NCBI GenBank assembly: GCA_036186865.1
Contig: AP025054.1
Span: forward strand, 21,741,318-21,805,317
Reading direction: 5' to 3'
From: Eustoma russellianum
Taxonomy: Eukaryota; Streptophyta; Magnoliopsida; Gentianales; Gentianaceae
Length of the DNA: 64,000 nt
The stretch's first letter is position 1. Each line of letters begins with the position of its first letter. Of this stretch, positions 36,796 to 48,199 are shown piece after piece. Both the position numbers and the translations under genes were made by a program. Under the pieces are notes generated by a model. It was not told the DNA's origin, searched no databases, and saw nothing but the letters and a program-made list of their open reading frames with translations.

Positions 36796-37652
36796 TTCGT
36801 ACCAGATATGTATGTTATGAGCACAGCTGTGCCAATTATGATACGATGATTTATGACATGAGCATGATATGACAGATTTTCTAAAAAGGATGCATGGTTT
36901 TTACATCTCATGAGCATACTACATGTTTACCCGTGTCAGCCTACTGGACCTAAGTTCTGACCCTTAGTAGACCAAGGATAAGAGTATAATGTACGATAGG
37001 TATAGCCACAAGAAAAAGTAATTGATTGCTAAATATAAGAAACGAAAATACAACAGTTATATAACGTTTTATTCGATGATGCACTTTTAGCGTTGTTTGT
37101 TTTATGTATTGGTGCTGCAGTACATTGTTTGTTAATACATGTTAAGTTACCTGATGTAATTGTCCATGTTATGATTTGTTTATAATACGTCGACTGTCGT
37201 GAGTTACCTGTTTTACGTATTTGTCAGATATATATATGCTCTACTTTATTTATCTGACATCGCATAGCATTTCATGTCACTATCCATGTTGCATTAATGT
37301 TCACCATGCATGATCCACATGAAGAACCTAGGCGGATAGACTTGCTGAGCGATTCGTTATCGCTCACCCTATCATTACCACATCGCAGGGTCAAAAGCCA
37401 GCTCTGAGACATGGAAAAGATGAGCCGGAGAAAGATCTTCAGTGATGGATGTACAAATTAGACTATGTAGTCCTTACGTTATGTCATAATTGTAATTTGT
37501 TACTGTACTGATGATACTTCAGATGTACTCGGGTTTAGGCATTTCTGTTTATGCATGTCGATTCTGCTTTGTACATTTATATTGCTACCGCGAATTCGAT
37601 TCATGATATGTCGACGTGCACATGAATGTTATGGAAGCCTTGTACTTTTCGT

Positions 37653-38036
37653 AGCAGAGTACGGCGGGTGCACCGTGCTGAGACCCTGGTCTCAGGCGGG
37701 GCGCTACACCTTGGCTGGTAATTTCAAGCATTCCTAATTTAACTTCACAGAACAATGTTTTCTTAGGAAGATCGTTTTGAACATTTAAGATAGAAAGCAG
37801 TCACTAAACCTGTCATTCTTAACGATCACTCTTCCTGGTAAGAAAGCAGAGTACGGCAGGTGCACCGTGCTGAGACCCTAGTCTCAGGCGGGGCGCTACA
37901 CCTTGGCTGGTAATTTCAAGCATTCCTAATTTAACTTCACAGAACAATGTTTTCTTAGGAAGATCGTTTTGAACATTTAAGATAGAAAGCAGTCACTAAA
38001 CCTGTCATTCTTAACGATCACTCCTCCTGGTAAGAT
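37653..38036 (+). repeat. 192-bp tandem duplication across the LTR/L1 junction
   Basis: Units 37653-37844 and 37845-38036 differ at about three positions. Each contains the last 56 bp of the LTR (to GCGCTACA) plus 136 bp of flanking L1 sequence. The duplication therefore happened after the LTR inserted and is recent. Confidence 0.9.
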
Positions 38037-38545
38037 CCTTGCCATCAGTGGGCCAAATGGATACATGCTACTAGTCCTCAGCTGAAACGCAAACTGAAAA
38101 ATTCCCAGAGTTTTTGCCTAGATATGCTTTTATTTTACGGCTAGCTTGTTGGAACAAATAATCCCCTCAAGATAGACTTATGGAATGGGGACCTCCTTAT
38201 TTTGAATACACATTATGTACGGAGGAGCAGGAAAGTCAGAATCACTGATTTTATTCCACTTGGTCTTATTATGGACCTACCTGCCTATATTTTCTAAAAG
38301 TCAGTCACTGCAAGCACAAGGTGCTTTTAAGGCAAGAATATTATGTCATGGGGCCAAAGTGCTTCAAAGTTCCAGAAGGATCTCAGTTTCTCAGTTTGGC
38401 TGCTACGGTTTATGGAATTAGACAGGAAACCAACAATAGTGTATTCCATGATGCAGTAATGAATCACCAGAGTAAAGCTGAAATTCATGCTAACATTAGG
38501 CCCCTTAAAGAATTTATGTCAATAGATGGTGAAGCTTAGCCTGGA
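37709..38545 (+). pseudogene. L1-type LINE remnant, 3' portion (end of ORF2)
   Basis: After the solo LTR the L1 reading resumes: a SQNNVFLGR-like segment, WAKWIHAT near 38050, and the C-terminal ORF2 motif SLAATVYGIRQETNNSVFHD (38395-38455; relatives read AA.VYHIWKERN.R.F). It ends near 38545. A long part of RT between 27982 and here is missing, so the L1 also suffered a deletion. Confidence 0.7.
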
Positions 38546-39494
38546 TTTCTACCAGATATCAATCTTTATCGATAAATCTCCCAAGGATAGGAACCAGAAT
38601 AAGAACTATTCTAAGACTGTTACATCAAAAGAAACATGAGAACCACTTACATAAATATAAGGTAAAAGGAGAACATTAAACGACACTAAATTAGAAGTGA
38701 CACCTGACCAAGTATTTTATGCTGGTGAACATCAATTTGAATAAACTACCAAATTTACTTCGCTTTAAAAGGTCAATATTTAGAAATCTAAGTCAAAAGT
38801 TGTCAGCGTTGTCTAACTTTTCCCATTTACTCTAAAGTTACATCTAAGAGTCCTAAGTCTCTAATGTGTCCCCTTAGGACAACACCAGAAGCTAATACAA
38901 CTAAAAACAGCAGCAACAACAAAACATACACAACCCCGCAAATTAACACCCAAAATCTATAGACCTGTATTCTACCCATACATTGGTGTAAGTCCCTTTC
39001 AAATTGTGTGGTTCTTCCTAAGGAATTTTCATGTCCTAACTTTCTTGTATGCGCCCTATCCTGCATTGCATGAGTAAGTTGCAAAATCATATATTATCAA
39101 AACCGCTTGAGGAAATGCCAGACAAGTGGTGGTGAGTTGTGTGGGGATGGTGGGGGTTCGTTGCTTAGATCTCAAAAGCATTGAAGAGAAATGCAAGATA
39201 AATGCAAAAGCAAAGTCAGTGCAGGAAAAACAGTTCTACTTCAAATGGTCAAGTAGCATGTACTTATTTCCCATTGGCTCAGGTTCAAACCCCATTGCAT
39301 CAAGAAAAATGAGACGTATGTCTTCTTGGAAGGTTGGGATGTAACAGCTTTACTGGTGTCTATAATTTTACAAGAGATTATTTGCATGACTTAACCAATA
39401 CTTCAGGTCATATGGTGACAACTATTCCAGTTATGCCAATGTTCCATCCACAAAAGAGAAACGTAACAAGAAAACTAAGGCAATAGAAGATTAC
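38546..39494. other. Intron DNA of the AGD12-like gene
   Basis: No coding or repeat family recognised between the L1 end and the C2 exon at 39495. Confidence 0.5.
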
Positions 39495-39590
39495 CAGCTT
39501 TACAACACTGTAATCTTGAGGAACCGAAAGCATGAGATCTTCATTCCAGACAGGATTCAAGTTGCTCTTTACCACAGTCGTTTGCACCTT
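39495..39590 (-). CDS. AGD12: AGD12-like exon: middle of C2 domain
   Basis: Acceptor GGGGTTTAG precedes 39590 and donor CTG|GTAATC follows 39495. It encodes 32 codons in phase 0, including VQTTVVKSNLNPVWNEDLML and SVPQDYSVVKL; NPVWNE is the central C2 strand motif. The following intron (39494-24695) is 14.8 kb and contains the L1/solo-LTR/element A nest. Confidence 0.95.
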
Positions 39591-40028
39591 CTAAACCCCC
39601 AAAGCAATTAACAGAATCACATCATGTTCTTGAACAACTACATTGTTAAATCCTAGCATAGAAGCTTCAAAGAGGGAGTGACGAGGGTATGCTTCATTGA
39701 ACACATGCCATACTGTTGCCATATCAAAAGCACAACAAAATACAGAAGCCAGAAACAGAAAGCAAAGTCCATCATCGCACGTTTTGTTCTTTTTATTCAA
39801 TAAAGAGCATAAATGACTGCTTTAAAACTGACAAAGCTGCACAGCCCACAGGGCAGCAGAAAACAAAATAGCAGACTCCAACACTATCTAGTCCAGCGAC
39901 AAGTCATCCAATCAACTTAAGGAAAATTTCAGACCGCCAACAGAAATTTCCTATAACAAATGCTTGGTACTATTTTGCAAAAAATTTTCTTTCTTATTGG
40001 CACCTCAAAATGTACGCCTGTGACTAAC

Positions 40029-40145
40029 CTGCTTCCCAAGCATCAGGATAACGTAAGGATCACTTGACAGCATATCTCGGATGGCTAAATTTGTACCTTT
40101 GATCACTTTAACTTTCAAAAGGCCAATAAATTCCACCATACCTTC
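40029..40145 (-). CDS. AGD12: AGD12-like exon: start of C2 domain
   Basis: Acceptor TTGGTCACAG precedes 40145 and donor CAG|GTTAGT follows 40029. It encodes 39 codons in phase 0: EGMVEFIGLLKVKVIKGTNL then AIRDMLSSDPYVILMLGKQ. The aspartates in the RDM..SDPYV loop are the usual first calcium-binding positions of C2 domains. Both splice sites are canonical. Confidence 0.95.
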
Positions 40146-40348
40146 CTGTGACCAAAAAGCCGATATTAGATGACAGGAGCAATACCAAAAACAACAAGAG
40201 ACAATGGAGTATCCAGCTATCATGAATGCGTTGACTATCATGCTTAACCACGAATGAACAATAACTGCTAAACAAACATGCAATTTCTGCGCACAGAAAA
40301 AGGGCAACATATGAAGAAAGCATTAGTCAATATTGTTTAAGTACTATC

Positions 40349-40634
40349 TAAAGATTTTGAGAAAGGAATTTTATTATCTGAGAGATAATCTTCACAAAAA
40401 TTACATTTACAAAGATACAATGAACTTATTTAACAAGGAAATTCTAACGGCTAATCTTCCTATTAAATACATGGTTTAAATGCTAGAATAAAGAAGGCTT
40501 ATTTTGTCAAACTGCCTTTTCGGATTACCAGGAATAACGGATCAATTTTTATTCCTATTCTATTTACAATGCACCGCATTAAATCTTGAATAGTCTTCGG
40601 CACTCATTGCGGCATTTATTGTGGTATTTCAACA
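40349..40634 (-). repeat. 3' LTR of element D
   Basis: 286 bp; the differences from the other LTR that I could see are near 40379, 40384, 40459 and 40528. One AACGG box at 40446. Confidence 0.92.
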
Positions 40635-40645
40635 CTCCCCCTCAA

Positions 40646-43600
40646 GCTTGGTGTATATGTAAATACAGCCAAGCTTGACAGCTAGTGAACGAAATACGAT
40701 GGTTGAAACTGGTTTTGTGAATAAATCTGCAATTTGATGTTGTGAAGAAATGTGATGTATCCGTATAATGTTGTCTTCAATCTTCTCTCTGATGAAATGT
40801 CGATCAATCTCCACATGTTTTGATTTGTCATGCTGGGTAGGATTTTCGGCCATATTTATAGCAGAGACATTATCACAGTATATTTGGATAGGGAGTGTAA
40901 GATTCTGGTGCAATTCTTTGACAACTCCTTTTATCCACAACCCTTCACACAGGCCTAAAGCTAAGGCTCTCAATTCTGCTTCAGCGCTGCTTCTTGACAC
41001 GACATTCTGTTTTTTGCTATGCCATGAGACAAGATTGCCCCATAAATATGTACCATAACCGGTTGTTGAACGCATGTCGGTCCTTGAGCCGGCCCAATCT
41101 GCATCAGTATAAACCAATATACTCCGATCTGGACTTCTTTTAAAACACAAACCTTGTCCCGGAGTATTCTTCAAGTACCTGAGAATTCTTAGAGCAGCTT
41201 TAAGATTTTCATTAGTCGGAGCATGCATAAATTGAGACACAAAGCTAACTGCATAACAAATATCAGGACGTGTATGAGATAGATAGATGAGTTTACCGAC
41301 CAATCTTTGATAGCTTAAATTGTCAGTAGGTGTGTTATCCCAATGTTCTTTCGGTTTGTGGTCGGGTTCAATAGGGGTGGCAGCTGGTTTGCATCCTATC
41401 ATACATGTTTCACTTAGAAGATCAAGAATATATTTCCTCTGTGATACACTTATACAATCTTTTGTTCGGCCAATTTCCGTCCCTAAGAAATATCTGAATT
41501 TTCCTAGGTCTTTTATCTCAAATTCTTTAGATAGGTAACTTTTTGTCATTTCAATTCCTTGATGGTCATTTCCAGTGAGAATGATATCATCTACATAAAC
41601 AATGAGAATTGTTATCTTATTAGAACCAACAACCCTGGTAAACAATGTATGATCGCTTTGGGCCTGTTTAAAACCATATTTTATGACAACTCTGGTGAAT
41701 CTTGTGAACCATGCACGTGGTGATTGTTTAAGACCATACAATGATTTATTTAGCTTGCATAATAGATTCTTTTTTTTTCATTTTTAAATCCGGGTGGAAT
41801 TTCCATATAAACTTCTTCTTTAAGATCACCATTTAGGAAGGCACTTTTAACATCCAATTGTATTAATTCCCAATCAAGATTTACGGCAATGGTGAATAAG
41901 ATTCTTATAGTATTGAGTTTTGCTACAGGAGCAAATGTCTCCATGTAATCAATTCCATAAGTTTAGCTAAACCCCTTAGCCACAAGACGTGCCTTAAATC
42001 TGTTAACAGTTCCATTTGTGTTATACTTAATGGTAAAGACTCATTTGCACCCAACCGGTTTTACACACGGTGGGGTGATCACTAAGTCCCACATCTTATT
42101 TTTAAGTAAAGCATCCATTTCTTCTTTTACTGCTTCCTTCCATGCTGGTATACTGAGTGCATCATGAATATTCTGGGGTATGTGGATTGAGTCTAGGGAA
42201 CTGGTTAAGGTAGCAAGATGTGGCCCTAGACGATCATATGCAAGGACAGTGTAAAGAGGATGTTTTGTGCATTCTCTAACTCCTTTTCGTAAAGCAATTG
42301 GTCTGTCATCATAAATAAATTGATTGTCAATTGGTGGTTCGGATAATTCCTTATTGGATGAGACTTCTTGAATTACCTTTTGTCTTCTTGAGTATACTTG
42401 AGTGATGGGAGGCCTAGTTTCTGGAACTCCCCCTGGGATCGGATGTTCTGTGTCATCAAGGGTATTAGGAGCTTGTGATGACTAATTTTCAGGAAGAGAA
42501 ATTCTACCAGTTTCCCCCACAGTGTCAATTTGAATAATATTCCAGTAATCATTATATTTATTGTGTGTGAGGTCACTTGTGTCCTTAGGTAAATAGTATG
42601 AGTGTTGTTCATCAAAATGAATGTCAAGAGCAACAAATACCTTTCTTGTAATTGGACAGTAACATTTGTAGCCCTTTTGGGTTCCTGAGTATCCTAAGAA
42701 AATACATCTATGTGATCTTCTATCAAGTTTTCCTCGTTGATGAGATGGAATTAAGACATAAGCAACGCATCCGAATGTTTTTAAAGGCAATTCAGAAATT
42801 AAATGAGTGGTAGGAAATAATTCTAAAAGTTTTTGTCGAGGAGTTAAGAAGTTTATTACACGTGAGGGCATACGATTAATTAAATAAGTAGCTGTTAACA
42901 CAGCTTCTCCCCAATATGTCCCTGGAACATGCATAGTAAACATGATGGTTCTAGCTACCTTAAGGAGATGGCGGTTCTTTCTTTCTGCTACCCCGTTTTG
43001 TTGGGGTGTGTAGACACATGAAGTTTGATGATGTATCCCATTGTCTATGAAAAATTCATTAACAGTGGAGTCAAAGTATTCAACTCCATTATCCGTCCGG
43101 AGTGTCTTAATAGTGGTGTTGAATTGATTTTTTATTAAGTTAACAAATGTTCTAACAATTTTTCCAACTTCGGATTTGTGCTTTATTAGGTAAACCCAGG
43201 TGATTCGTGTGTGATCATCAACAAATGTGATAAACCATTTTGCCCCGTTTATATTTGCAACTTGAAAGGGACCCCAAATATCCGAGTGTACTAAGTTAAA
43301 TGCATGACTAGGCACATATGGCTTAGGAGGATAGACTGACTTTGTCAGTTTTGTCAGGTTACATACATCACAAAATAAATCCTTGACATCAATGTTTAAG
43401 AAAATGTTAGGCATAAGTTTCTTAAGATATGAGAAATTGGGATGTCCTAACCGTTTGTGCCAAAGATATACAAGCTCATTTTTCGCTTTGGTAGTCATAC
43501 ATTAAAAAGGGATTACAATTGATATTCTGAGGTCTTTTTCCGGGGAAAAAGCAGGACTGTTTTTTCGAAAATACTTTGTGAGCTAAAGGAAGTTTTCTAC

Positions 43601-44181
43601 TGCCTAAGAAGTGTTCACCATAAACCTTTAGTAGTTCTTCTCCTCTGCCCTCAAATAGCTTAGGCTGATTTTCTACCTTATGACCACTAGCGAGCTCTTT
43701 ATCAGTACTTTTCCGCATATGATTTCTTTCTTCACTCCTTAAGATGAACAGGCTTCCTAGCACATCCAATCGTTTTGAACGAAGTTCTCTCCTGGAAATA
43801 ACATTCATAAGGAGAGAACAATGTAAGACAATTGTTGTCAAACATTAAATTACCAACTGATATCAAATTAAAATTGAGTTTTGGAACAAATAGAACATTA
43901 TGTAATGTGAGTGTGCTGGTGAGATAAATTGTCCCTTGTCCGTGAGCATGTACTGGGACCCCGTTGGCGATAGTCACGGGTTTAGGGACTGGAAATGATT
44001 CGTAATTGCAGAATAGTGTTTTATTATAGGTCATATGATCGGAGGCTCCGGAATCAACGATCCAAGAGTTCCAATCATATGACCGGTTACCTGTTTGAGC
44101 CATTGTCGCCTGCGCTGGTTCGTCAGGTTCTTTGCTGATTTTCTGATTTGACAGTAGTTGAAGAAGAGCTTCAAGTTGCAT
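40646..44181 (-). pseudogene. Broken pol of copia element D
   Basis: Protease WIVDSGASDHMT lies near 44050, GAG-pre-integrase LWHKRLGHPNFSYLKK near 43460, and the integrase catalytic core (DD35E type) at 43300-42950. RT has the catalytic VYVDDIILTGND near 41590, and RNase H has DADWAGS and SSAEAELRALALG near 41090-40975. Lesions are frameshifts near 43790 and 43500, an in-frame stop at 42482, a TGA for tryptophan near 42039, a stop near 41966, and a one-base gain in an A-rich run near 41770. The RT/RNase H stretch 40629-41741 is open. Confidence 0.9.
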
Positions 44182-44340
44182 CTGGGTATTGTATGTGGAG
44201 GTTCCACCCTCAGTTCCTGGCCGTACGTCGTTCTGGGATGATGTAGCGATCGTGCCTTGAGCCTGCCAAGGTTGTCCATAAATCTTAAATCCAGGCTGCG
44301 AGTTGAATGATTTTTCTGACCCACTGTTTTCTATGTTGCG

Positions 44341-45297
44341 TTGACGTTGTAATTTTCAGCATTCGTCAATCGTATGGCCCAGTTTCTTGCAAAAGTTACA
44401 TGACAGATTAGTCTTCCTTTTTTGATGATGTGGAGCCGTAAAGCCCCCTCTTGTACCAGACGTTCCACGGCCACCTCGACTGGTATTCCTTTTTGCAGAA
44501 TAAAATGCTGTTTGAGCTTCTCGATCAGCCCGTGTTGAGGATTCAATAACAATGGCTGAGGATTCAACGGATGTAGCAGTAGCTGGTCCTAACATAACCT
44601 TAAGTCGACTTTCTTCATGTCGTACTTCCGAGAAAACACTATTTAATCCTGGTAGAGGCTTTGTTCCCAAGAGCCTCCCAAGGACACAGTCCAGTTCACG
44701 GTTTAGTCCGCATAAGAAGCGGAATACTCTCTTTGTTTCCACAATTTGTCTAAACATCTTGTTAGCATCTGGAGATGGCCACGTATGGTTTTCGTACATA
44801 TCGATTTGTTGCCAAAGCTTCTTGAGTTGACTGTAGTAGGTGCTTACAGTGGAGTCTCCTTGTTTGATTTCGTGCAACTGAGCTTCTAGCTCATAGAGTT
44901 CTGCTGTGTTGTCTAACTTTGAATACATTTCTCTTGTCGCAGTCCAAATTTCCCCTGCTGTTGAGTATAGGATAAAATTTTCGGCTATTTCCGGAGTCAT
45001 AGACCCGATAAGCCATGACATAACCGTCGAATTTTCCACCTTCCAGTTCCTATAATTCGGATCAGTGAGAGGAGGTATGATCACTATATCAAGGATATGA
45101 TTTTCCTTTCCTTTACTAGTGATGATCATTTCCATGGCTCTTGACCATGTAAAGTAATTGGGTCCTGTCAGTTTTAGGTTGGTAATGACCACAGATTTTG
45201 TTGGAAAAGATGAGTATGCTGCTGCAAGAGGGGCAGGATTTCCGCTACTAGGCTGATCTGCTGTGGATGTTAATTCAGGATCTATTTGGGAGGCCAT
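44341..45297 (-). pseudogene. Gag of copia element D with a premature stop after the zinc knuckle
   Basis: ATG at 45297, 46 bp after the primer site. The capsid-like part (LTGPNYFTWSRAMEMIITSK) is open for 313 codons. The CX2CX4HX4C knuckle CNFCKKLGHTIDEC ends at about 44359 and is followed at once by TGA, where relatives have tryptophan or phenylalanine. The frame otherwise continues toward the protease. Confidence 0.88.
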
Positions 45298-45354
45298 GGT
45301 AATTTAGTATCTGCAGAGTAAAAGCAGGATATTAGATTATTAGCTCTGATACCA

Positions 45355-45640
45355 TAAAGATTTTGAGAAAGGAATTTTATTATCCGAGGGATAATCTTCA
45401 CAAAAATTACATTTACAAAGATACAATGAACTTATTTAACAAGGAAATTCTAACGGCTAATCTTTCTATTAAATACATGGTTTAAATGCTAGAATAAAGA
45501 AGGCTTATTTTGTCAAACTGCCTTTTCGGATTGCCAGGAATAACGGATCAATTTTTATTCCTATTCTATTTACAATGCACCGCATTAAATCTTGAATAGT
45601 CTTCGGCACTCATTGCGGCATTTATTGTGGTATTTCAACA
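45355..45640 (-). repeat. 5' LTR of element D
   Basis: 286 bp, ending next to the primer site GCTCTGATACCA (45343-45354 on +). AACGG box at 45452. Confidence 0.92.
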
Positions 45641-45782
45641 CTATCCATTAAAAAAGACACTACATATGTGAAGCAAAAAACAGAGGCAATTGCAGAAGCT
45701 GCCCAGGAGATCATCCAACAATCTAGAAGCTGAATATGGACATAGTTGCAGGTCTTTCCCATGAAAGGCCAAGAGGACTTAC

Positions 45783-45918
45783 CGACTTGTCTGATGAACT
45801 TGAACTTCTAAAACTATCCAAAATCTTTCTGGACAAACTCGCTTGAAGGGAGTTCCTTTTTGGAGCTGACAAGATACGCAAGCTAGGCTTCAGAAATTCT
45901 TGAAATTCATACTTACAC
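45783..45918 (-). CDS. AGD12: AGD12-like exon: end of ARF-GAP domain and Ser-rich linker
   Basis: Acceptor TTTTGTAG precedes 45918 and donor TCG|GTAAGT follows 45783. The exon is 136 bp, 1 + 45 codons. It encodes KYEFQEFLKPSLRI, a hallmark of the AGD11-13 proteins, followed by a basic, serine-rich linker (LSRKILDSFRSSSSS) that joins the GAP and C2 domains. Ends in phase 0, matching the next exon. The intron that follows contains copia element D. Confidence 0.92.
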
Positions 45919-46709
45919 CTACAAAATGCAGGTGACGGACATCAAGATCTAACATTAAGTGGTCTGCGAAGCATTCTCAGTTCAAAGTTAGTTGGATTGT
46001 TTCAACTTATCAACTTCCTGTTTTTTGTAGGGTTGGGGGGAAAAGAAAAACTGAAAATCAATGCACGCAAATCACACCAACAACACTCAAGCCTTATTCC
46101 TATTAGGTGACGCCGGCTAGATGAATCTTCCATCTCGATTGAACTATATCCTAGATCATATTCTCCCCAAATGCCAAACATGCAAATCACACCAGGTAGG
46201 GGGGGAACATCTTGGAAGAAGAGGCAGAATCTACTCACTAAGAGACCAAAAAAAAAAACAGAAGAGATTGCCAAGAGGGTTCTTTTTTAGGGGGAGGGGT
46301 GTAGGGGTTGCATGGAGACCAAACAAATAGCTAGCTGAAAAGAAAATTCAAGAATGTCCGGCAAGATGTCTTCCAGTTGCAAGAAATACTGGTTAGAAGC
46401 ATATAAATGTACAAATTACACCTCTACCATAATTTTTTACGTTAGATACTAATTTATCACGAACATAGAGCAGTAAACATTGGGTTTGAATTTTCATTGC
46501 CACCCCAATTCTTGAAATTACTAGTATACTACTGCGGCTAAAATTACTGTTCACGCGTTATTGCCGCCTACATGTGAGCGGCAGTGTTAATGTATACAAA
46601 TATATTAATTCCCCTTTTTTCTCATAGCTCCAGGTTTTAGATGAGGCAATAACACATCAATAACATGATAGGTGGCACCTATACTAATATACTTGTGGTC
46701 GAAACTAAC
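45919..46709. other. Intron of the AGD12-like gene
   Basis: Ordinary intron, 791 bp, with canonical ends (GTTAGT...TTTTGTAG on -). Short open frames inside have no recognisable similarity. Confidence 0.7.
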
Positions 46710-46871
46710 CTGATAAATTTTGAACGCACATCGTGGCTAGCATCTGGTCCAGGCTTTGAGACTCCTTCAGGAAGGTAGGCTTCATAAATAGAATTTGCAG
46801 AAGCATTTCCACCAACTTCCACCATTGCATCAATTTCATCATTGGACCAATCATCTAATGTCACAGACAAC
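46710..46871 (-). CDS. AGD12: AGD12-like exon: ARF-GAP domain, C-terminal half
   Basis: Acceptor TTTGTGCAG precedes 46871 and donor CAG|GTTAGT follows 46710; length is 162 bp. It encodes LSVTLDDWSNDEIDAMVEVG, then GGNASANSIYEAYLPEG and SKPGPDASHDVRSKFI, closely matching the ARF-GAP fold of plant AGD12. The first base must complete a codon begun upstream by two bases, but the previous exon, if spliced at its GT, ends on a complete codon. Relatives read K-V-L-S-V here, so either two bases (GT) are missing at the acceptor or the real donor lies 2 bp later at an AT. Phase to the next exon is correct. Confidence 0.92.
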
Positions 46872-47953
46872 CTGCACAAACCAGTCACATATTACACCTA
46901 AAAACATAAGTCGGGCTAAAGTGGCAGCTTCATGCTTGTTTTCTCATCTCCATCATCGTCCTAATTGGGTTATGCGAGCACGTAAGAGTTCCTTATCATA
47001 AAGATGACGAGCAAACAACTTTGGCAATGAAGGATACTTTCACATGATAGGATAGACAGCTCTGACATAAAACCACTGCAAATGAAGAAAAAAAAGGAAA
47101 CTAAAAGGCATAGGGGGCTTTGCAGCTGCTAATTCAAGATTGCTATAGATTGAATGAAAATTAATTGGCCTCAGCTGAAAAACTAATTTTCCTAGAAATA
47201 TAAATCTCAAAGCTTGTGATAAGGAATATATTTACCAGTTTGACATATTTAATGTGTGGTGCTTCCATATCCCTCATAAATAAAGGATACTCCGGTATAT
47301 GAGGAATATGTGGTCAGGAGAACAGTTCCATGTAGGTTTGGATAATTTAATCTACAATACTAAAGCAAGAATTTCACAGGGAAAGCTTTATCAGGAATGG
47401 GTGAAGGAGTCATACTTATAGTGCAATAAAGAAGGGCGGAGTATTGTTCCTTCAATCTTTCCAGAAGCAAAAGGCAATTATGCAAGATTCATTCCACAGG
47501 GAAACAAATAAATAAATGATAAAATTATAGCATATGCATTTCCTAAATACCTCGATACAAAGTTCACTAACCTGTGTGCACTCAGAGCCAGTACAACTCA
47601 CATATTTTAACAAAACAAGAAGCAATGGATCTTGTAAAAGAAGAAACATAAAATTTTAGAAGACACGGAATGCCAAAAACTGATAGAAGAAAAGGTTAAG
47701 CATGATGGCTAATCAATATTGTTCAACTACGAAATTGATTATTCCCTCACAAGTGAAAGCAAGCTGAGTATACATGGTTAAAGTTCATATGTTTCAATGA
47801 TCCAAGAGGACTTTTATTTCAAAACCATGTCACTGCATATGCAGATGTCATCCAAAGCCTGTCTGTATAATTCAAGGTTGTTTATTAATGCGCCTAGGAT
47901 TGTGTAGAGGATATTTCTTAGGCAGTTTACCTAGCCAGAGGAATAGTACAATA
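46872..47953. other. Intron DNA left of element C
   Basis: No coding or repeat family recognised. I searched for a missing AGD12 exon here and found none. Confidence 0.5.
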
Positions 47954-48187
47954 TATAGAAAAATATATGAACTCAGTAGGTAAAGAATAACATGTGTTTT
48001 ATTCATTTAGCTCAGAGAGCTTCACTTCAAATAGCTGAAGAGCAAACTATATATATACAGGATTTGGACTTTGTTCCTAACGGCTAGTACTATTGTACCA
48101 CTAACGGCTCTTTACAATTTACAGCTTTACAAATATACAATAATGATTAATATTAATAACTATTATTTCCTACTATTATTTTCTACA
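47954..48187 (-). repeat. 3' LTR of element C
   Basis: 234 bp, identical by eye to 53694-53927. TATATATA stretch at 48048-48057 is the likely TATA region; AACGG boxes at 48079 and 48103. Confidence 0.93.
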
Positions 48188-48199
48188 CTCCCCTTCAAA

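Larger units (their letters stand above)
27983..37708 (+). mobile_element. Large gypsy-like solo LTR (about 4.1 kb without inserts), split by element A
   Basis: It starts TGTGACGGAATTTG inside L1 text and ends GCGGGGCGCTACA, again followed by L1 text. The last 60 bp resemble the end of the solo LTR at 7909-11583 (GTACGGCGGG...GCACCGT...GCGCTACA). Element A (29119-34719) sits inside it with its own target duplication. No pol, primer site or second LTR is seen. No 5-bp target duplication is visible, and the flanking L1 lacks a long stretch, so a deletion at the junction is likely. The 5' boundary rests only on where L1 similarity stops and on the TG start. Confidence 0.55.
40349..45640 (-). mobile_element. 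Ty1/copia retrotransposon D (5292 bp) in an AGD12-like intron
   Basis: It is complete in structure: LTRs 40349-40634 and 45355-45640 (286 bp each), primer site 45343-45354, polypurine tract 40635-40645, and a perfect 5-bp duplication CTATC (40344-40348 and 45641-45645). In element sense the LTR starts TGTTGAAATACC and ends AATCTTTA, so the ends are TG...TA. The LTRs differ at about four sites, all transitions, indicating a young insertion. Gag and pol are broken in several places. It lies in the same orientation as the host gene. Confidence 0.93.

Noticed and set aside
37845..38036. Second LTR of the large gypsy-like element
   Set aside because: Only the last 56 bp of the LTR are repeated, together with flanking L1 sequence, so it is a local tandem duplication.
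46872..47953. Search for the missing N-terminal AGD12 exon in the introns and upstream DNA
   Set aside because: No CxxC...DPKW-type reading was found here or in 54019-64000; the exon is presumably right of the window.
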